A DNA stretch of 64,000 bases from Flagellimonas allohymeniacidonis (GTDB lineage Bacteria > Bacteroidota > Bacteroidia > Flavobacteriales > Flavobacteriaceae), in assembly GCF_004296335.1 (NCBI RefSeq), contig NZ_SGIU01000002.1, forward strand, positions 137,882 through 201,881, given 5' to 3'. This document shows positions 59,586 to 64,000 of the stretch, in pieces (within the stretch, counting starts at the first letter, position 1; the number at the start of each line of letters is the position of its first letter). A program made the position numbers and the translations under genes. The notes beneath the pieces were generated by a model, which made no database searches, was not told where the DNA came from, and was given only the letters and a program-made list of their open reading frames with translations.

Positions 59586-60927
59586 ATGCCAATTCTTTTT
59601 TTATTCTAGGTACTTCCAAACCAATATCCCCGGCTCCCATCGTCACCAACACCTTGGTTTTACATTTCTTTATTTCTTTTATCAGGTCCGATTTTCCTAT
59701 TAGTTTTTTGTTTGGGTTTTTAATTTTCCCAAGCAACCACGAAGAGTTTACCCCGTCAATAGGCTCTTCTCTGGCCGGGTAGATTTCCAAAAGCAAAATC
59801 ACCGTAAATCTTTCAAGACTTTTCGCGAACTCATCGGCAAAATCCCGTGTTCTGGAGAACAAATGAGGCTGAAAAACAGCCGTTACCTCTTCTTGGGGAT
59901 ACATTTCGGTAACCGCTTGGTACACCGCATTGATTTCTGTTGGATGATGGGCATAGTCATCAATAAAAACCAGGTCATTTTCCTTGATTTGATAGGAAAA
60001 TCTGCGTTGTACTCCCTTAAAAGTGTCCAAAGCTTCAGCTAGGCGGTGCGGGTGACACTTCGCTTGCACCGCCATTGCAAAAGCAGCTAATCCATTGAGC
60101 AAATTGTGCCGACCAGGTTGATTGAAACGGACTTTTTTCAACCGCTCTGTTGGCGTGACTAAATCAAATATGTAGGTTCCATGTTCAATTTCAATATTTT
60201 CTATGATGAATTCCGCTTCATCCTCTATCCCATATGTCGTTCCATCAAGTGGCAATCCGTTACGAACCATTAGGGTTCCACCAGACTTCAATTTTCCTGC
60301 AAATGCCCTAAAGGATTTATGGAGTTCGTCTTGATCGCCGTAGATGTCCAAGTGATCCGCATCCATGGACGTTATACAAGCAACATCTGGAGAAAGATGA
60401 AGAAAAGAACGATCAAATTCATCAGCTTCCACAACGGAAAATGCAGTTCCTTCCAAGAGGAAATTGCTGCCAAAATTCTCTGATATACCGCCCAAAAAGG
60501 CTGTAATTGGCATACCACACTCTTTTAGCAAGTGTGCTAAAATGCAGGACGTAGTTGTTTTTCCATGGGTTCCAGCCACAGCAAAGCAAAAGGTATCCTT
60601 GGTGATCAAACCCAACACTTCCGCTCTTTTTTTGATTTGAAATCCTTCTTTCCTAAAAAAGCCAAGTTGGGAATGGGTTTCTGGAACCGCAGGTGTAAAT
60701 ACCACCAGAGTATCGTCTTTGGAATGAAAGGCTTCATCAATCAAGGCAATGGAGTCCTCAAAATGGACTTCAATTCCTCTTTCTACCAATCCGTCAGTAA
60801 TGGGCGATTGCACCCTATCATATCCAGCAACGTTCTTATCAATGAACTTGAAATATCGGGCCAAGGCAGACATTCCTATGCCTCCTATACCGATAAAAAA
60901 GACGTTCTGTATGTCCTTCAAGTTCAT
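59575..60927 (-). CDS. murC: UDP-N-acetylmuramate--L-alanine ligase
   Basis: A 450-residue Mur ligase adding L-alanine to UDP-MurNAc. Features: [17 protein letters not shown] at residues 9-25, the ATP-binding [13 protein letters not shown] near 117, [10 protein letters not shown], and [12 protein letters not shown] with DDYAHHP. It starts four bases into murG's end. Confidence 0.96.
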   Translation of the reverse strand: MNLKDIQNVFFIGIGGIGMSALARYFKFIDKNVAGYDRVQSPITDGLVERGIEVHFEDSIALIDEAFHSKDDTLVVFTPAVPETHSQLGFFRKEGFQIKKRAEVLGLITKDTFCFAVAGTHGKTTTSCILAHLLKECGMPITAFLGGISENFGSNFLLEGTAFSVVEADEFDRSFLHLSPDVACITSMDADHLDIYGDQDELHKSFRAFAGKLKSGGTLMVRNGLPLDGTTYGIEDEAEFIIENIEIEHGTYIFDLVTPTERLKKVRFNQPGRHNLLNGLAAFAMAVQAKCHPHRLAEALDTFKGVQRRFSYQIKENDLVFIDDYAHHPTEINAVYQAVTEMYPQEEVTAVFQPHLFSRTRDFADEFAKSLERFTVILLLEIYPAREEPIDGVNSSWLLGKIKNPNKKLIGKSDLIKEIKKCKTKVLVTMGAGDIGLEVPRIKKELAYAS

Positions 60928-62012
60928 TTCAACAATTTTTCAATTTCATCCACAATTTGCTCCGTAGCCTTCGGTAGCGCCATCTTTTTCATATTCCCGC
61001 CTAACCTCTCTTGGTCTTGCACGGATTTCATCAGTCCTGAAAACTTGGCCTCAAACTCGCTGTCCAATTCCTTTTCCTTGATCATCAAGGCTGCGTCACG
61101 GGCAACCAAGGCCTCTGCATTTTTGGTTTGATGGTCCTCTGCTACATTTGGTGAAGGGATAAAAACAACCGGCTTGCCCACCAAACAGAGCTCTGAGACC
61201 GAACCCGCACCTGCTCTACTAATAATAAAGTCGGCTGCGGTATAGGCATAATCCATTCGATTCAGAAATGCCTTTACTTTTACCGTATTGGAATCGTACT
61301 TTTCATAATCCGTCAAATACAGCTTACCACATTGCCATAGCAATTGCACGTCGTGGGTGGCAAAAAAATCCAGTTTGCTTTCCACCAATTGGTTGATTCT
61401 ACGTGCGCCTAGGCTTCCTCCCAAAATCAACACCGTTTTTTTGGCTGGATCAAGTCCAAAAAAAGTGAGGGCCTCTTCCTTTGAGCAGATTAAATTCACC
61501 AAATCGGCACGCACCGGATTTCCCGTTTTTACAATTTTTTCTTTTGGAAAAAATTTCTCCATATTATCGTAGGCAACACATATCCGTTTTGCTTTATCCG
61601 CCAACAACTTATTGGTAATTCCGGCATACGAATTTTGCTCCTGAAGCAGGCAAGGCACTCCCTTTTTTGTAGCCCTCTGAAGCAAGGGTCCACTTGCGAA
61701 CCCACCTGTTCCGATGGCCACGTCAGGTTTGAATCTCCTTACTATTTTTCCTGCTTTGATCAAACTACTTATCAATTTCAGTGGAAACATCATGTTCTTC
61801 CATGTAAGTTTCCGTTGTAATCCACTTATCCAAAGGCCCTCAATTTCGTATCCGGCATTTGGTACTTTTTCCATTTCCATTTTATCCTTGGCCCCTACAA
61901 ACAAAAATTCAGCATCCGGATATCTTCGCTTCAATTCATTTGCAATGGCTATGGCCGGATAAATATGTCCTCCAGTGCCTCCTCCAGAAAGTATGAACCT
62001 ATAATTGCCCAC
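60924..62012 (-). CDS. murG: UDP-GlcNAc transferase to lipid I (MurG)
   Basis: A 362-residue GT28 glycosyltransferase making lipid II. Motifs: [25 protein letters not shown] (5-29, part), [28 protein letters not shown], and [38 protein letters not shown] (part). It overlaps ftsW by 14 bases. Confidence 0.96.
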   Translation of the reverse strand: MGNYRFILSGGGTGGHIYPAIAIANELKRRYPDAEFLFVGAKDKMEMEKVPNAGYEIEGLWISGLQRKLTWKNMMFPLKLISSLIKAGKIVRRFKPDVAIGTGGFASGPLLQRATKKGVPCLLQEQNSYAGITNKLLADKAKRICVAYDNMEKFFPKEKIVKTGNPVRADLVNLICSKEEALTFFGLDPAKKTVLILGGSLGARRINQLVESKLDFFATHDVQLLWQCGKLYLTDYEKYDSNTVKVKAFLNRMDYAYTAADFIISRAGAGSVSELCLVGKPVVFIPSPNVAEDHQTKNAEALVARDAALMIKEKELDSEFEAKFSGLMKSVQDQERLGGNMKKMALPKATEQIVDEIEKLLK

Positions 62013-63201
62013 TCAATACCTCTAAAGGATTACTCTCATCAATGTCAATGCTCTCTTCCAAATTTTCACTCTTATTGCTAGCGCTTAGAATTATTCCAAT
62101 GGCCATGCAGGTCATCCAAATAGAGGTGCCCCCCATACTGATCAGGGGCAACGGCTGACCTGTAACTGGGAAGAGCTGTACCACCACCGCCATATTGATC
62201 AAGGCTTGAAAAACGATGGGTAATCCAACCCCAATGACCAATAACTTTGAAAACACGGTTTTCGCGGAATTGGCCACTACCACTATCCGAAACAGCAGCA
62301 ACAAATAGAAAAACAGCAAGGCACCTCCCCCCAATAGACCATACTCTTCAATGATGATGGCAAATATGAAGTCTGAGGTACTTTGTGAAAGCATATTTTT
62401 TATAACACTTTTTCCAGCTCCTTTACCAACCACGCCTCCCTCGGCAACGGCAATTTTGGCCAGAGTAAGCTGATGCAAGGCATCTTTATCCGCTTTTTCG
62501 GGACTCCAAAAAGTTTCAATTCGTGATTTCCAGGTTCCTGCACGTTGTGGTAGTACATCTGGGGTTTTGAACAGCACAAAAAGAAACATCCCAAAGAGAA
62601 CCAAACCTGCTCCTACTATGGTAAGGAGGTATTTTAAGGGATAGCCTCCCAGAAAGCACAATATCAATACCATGAAACAAATGATGGCCGCTGTCGAAAA
62701 GTTCTCGGGCAGTATCAACAAAACCACAAGTGCTGTAGGTACCCAAAGTGGCAAAATACTTTCCTTGAATGTGATTTGGATATCCTTGATTTTAGTCAGG
62801 TACCGGGCAATCCAAATCATCAGAACCACAGATGCCAAGGTCGAAGTTTGAAAATTCACCCCCACAAATGGAATCTTTATCCATCGATTTGCGGTAACAC
62901 CTCCTATTTTGGTTTCAACGGTTAAGGTATATGCCAAAAGAATCAATACTATGGGCAAGGCAATGATGGACAAGCCTTTGAAGTAATGCGTGGGTATGCG
63001 ATGCACCCCATAAATAATCCCAAAGCCTAAAAAGAGGAGTACCCCATGTTTCACCAAGTGTCCTAAGGTGGTACCATCATCATTTACATAGACCAAGTTG
63101 GTACTTGCACTGTACACTGGTAAAAATGAGAAGAGAGCCAAAAGGGCAACTACCCCCCAAATGGCTTTATCTCCTTTCAAATTTTTCAGTAGTGCCAACA
63201 T
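61999..63201 (-). CDS. ftsW: Lipid II polymerase FtsW (FtsW/RodA/SpoVE family)
   Basis: A 400-residue polytopic protein with about ten hydrophobic segments. Family motifs: [55 protein letters not shown] (part), and [20 protein letters not shown]. It polymerises lipid II at the septum. Position between murD and murG identifies it as FtsW rather than RodA. Confidence 0.93.
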   Translation of the reverse strand: MLALLKNLKGDKAIWGVVALLALFSFLPVYSASTNLVYVNDDGTTLGHLVKHGVLLFLGFGIIYGVHRIPTHYFKGLSIIALPIVLILLAYTLTVETKIGGVTANRWIKIPFVGVNFQTSTLASVVLMIWIARYLTKIKDIQITFKESILPLWVPTALVVLLILPENFSTAAIICFMVLILCFLGGYPLKYLLTIVGAGLVLFGMFLFVLFKTPDVLPQRAGTWKSRIETFWSPEKADKDALHQLTLAKIAVAEGGVVGKGAGKSVIKNMLSQSTSDFIFAIIIEEYGLLGGGALLFFYLLLLFRIVVVANSAKTVFSKLLVIGVGLPIVFQALINMAVVVQLFPVTGQPLPLISMGGTSIWMTCMAIGIILSASNKSENLEESIDIDESNPLEVLSGQL

Positions 63202-63204
63202 TGA

Positions 63205-64000
63205 CTATAGTTTTTTGATTTCAGCTTTGAATTGATTTCCTCTGTCCTCGTAATTTTCGAAAAGGTCGAAACTGGCACATGCCGGCGATAACAAAACAGC
63301 ATCTCCGCGTTCTCCGATTTTATAGGCCACTTTTACGGCTTCTTCCATGGAGTAGGTTTCGACCATTAGGTCGATTACACTGCCAAAAGCCTCTTTTAGC
63401 TTTGTGTTATCCATCCCCAAACAAATAATGGCCTTTACTTTTTCCCGTACCAAAGGCATAAGCTCGGTATAATCGTTGCCCTTGTCCACTCCCCCAACAA
63501 TCCATACAATGGGTTTTTTTATTCCATCGAGGGCATAATAGGTTGCATTTACGTTGGTTGCCTTGGAATCATTGATGTACTCAACATGGTTGATTTTTAA
63601 AACCTTTTCCAAACGATGCGGAACTCCCTGAAAAGTTTGAATGCTTTTTCGAATAGCCTCCTTGCGCACATTGACCAAAAGCGCGGCCATACTTGCTGCC
63701 ATCGTGTTCTTTACGTTGTGTTGACCTTCCAAGGCCAAAATATCTGTGCTCATTTCCAAGGTTTTATGTTCTACGTTTATCTTTATTGTATCATTTTCAA
63801 GCCATGCTCCTGTCTCCTGTTTCTCTTTCAGAGAGAAGGGCAGTAATTTGGATTGAACGGGGTGCTTTGCAAATCCTTCGCAAATCACTGGGTCGTCGGC
63901 ATCATAAATCAGATAGTCATTTTCATCCTGATTCATCGCTATTCGAAATTTAGAGGCGACATAATTCTCAAATTTGTTTTCATAGCGATCTAAATGATCA
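63205..64000 (-). CDS. murD: UDP-N-acetylmuramoylalanine--D-glutamate ligase (partial, N-terminus outside window)
   Basis: C-terminal 265 residues of a Mur ligase, open to the window edge with no start. The first residues readable, DHLDRYENKFENYVASKFRIA (part), match the MurD middle domain. Further motifs: LEGQHNVKNTMAA, GVPHRLEKV, INDSKATNVNATYYAL and WIVGGVDKGNDY. It adds D-glutamate to UDP-MurNAc-L-Ala. The internal Met at 63936 is not the real start. Confidence 0.95.
   Translation of the reverse strand, partial: DHLDRYENKFENYVASKFRIAMNQDENDYLIYDADDPVICEGFAKHPVQSKLLPFSLKEKQETGAWLENDTIKINVEHKTLEMSTDILALEGQHNVKNTMAASMAALLVNVRKEAIRKSIQTFQGVPHRLEKVLKINHVEYINDSKATNVNATYYALDGIKKPIVWIVGGVDKGNDYTELMPLVREKVKAIICLGMDNTKLKEAFGSVIDLMVETYSMEEAVKVAYKIGERGDAVLLSPACASFDLFENYEDRGNQFKAEIKKL

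Noticed and set aside
1..64000. CRISPR arrays, insertion sequences, prophage or integrase genes
   Set aside because: No regularly spaced direct repeats, transposase or phage-like proteins were found on either strand.

Overview
The window is a chromosomal segment of a Bacteroidota bacterium, almost certainly a marine Flavobacteriaceae member. The evidence is AT-rich coding with FtsZ, AccD and RpoD of flavobacterial type, TAnnTTTG promoter boxes without strong Shine-Dalgarno sites, type IX secretion genes (plug protein, PorT), a Na+-translocating NADH:quinone reductase gene, TamL, and a YpdA-type bacillithiol disulfide reductase. No phage, insertion sequence or CRISPR array was seen.

Layout. 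1-8.3 kb: partial nqrA diverging from the T9SS plug gene, then a DUF3667 protein, apaG, pruA, a GlxA-type regulator, an exported DJ-1 protein with a metal-binding N-terminus, and a DUF4377 lipoprotein. 8.3-21.3 kb: rsmG, a fatty-acid desaturase, an aminotransferase, trkA-trkH, ubiE-porT, a TrmH-type methyltransferase, tamL, fbaA and accD. 21.3-26.1 kb: a lipoprotein, rpsO, pnp with a hairpin-rich leader, and rpoD. 26.1-33.9 kb: accessory genes (leishmanolysin-like protease without a signal peptide, membrane AraC regulator, DJ-1 lipoprotein, serine-hydrolase homologue lacking its catalytic residues), then rpe-ypdA and two small unknowns.

33.9-46.4 kb is an almost gapless minus-strand run. Its upstream part (45.1-37.4 kb) is a compact eight-gene set containing three Rieske [2Fe-2S] domains, each joined to a different partner: a glutamate-synthase FMN/Fe-S domain, a thiamine-pyrophosphate enzyme, and a ferric-reductase-like membrane domain. 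It also holds an NhaP-type antiporter, two small membrane proteins, a membrane-anchored Cys/His-motif protein and a periplasmic YHS protein. A membrane Cache-LytTR regulator gene sits just upstream. This looks like an undescribed redox system and is the leading discovery candidate. The downstream part (LysE, DinB, NRDE, ATP-grasp, outer-membrane protein) may be co-transcribed.

46.5-50.4 kb: a triple-repeat lipoprotein, a 47-residue lipoprotein gene, and an OB-fold/YceI/DUF5777 operon. 50.5-54.7 kb: an ECF sigma-factor island. Four promoters share TGTAACAC-N13-GNATC with identical spacing, one in front of the sigma gene itself and three in front of SRPBCC-domain and carboxymuconolactone-decarboxylase-like genes. 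This is a self-contained, probably autoregulated regulon readable from the sequence. 54.9-64 kb: tRNA-Arg(TCG), a YqeY-like gene and the division/cell-wall cluster murD-ftsW-murG-murC-ftsQ-ftsA-ftsZ, with murD cut by the window edge.
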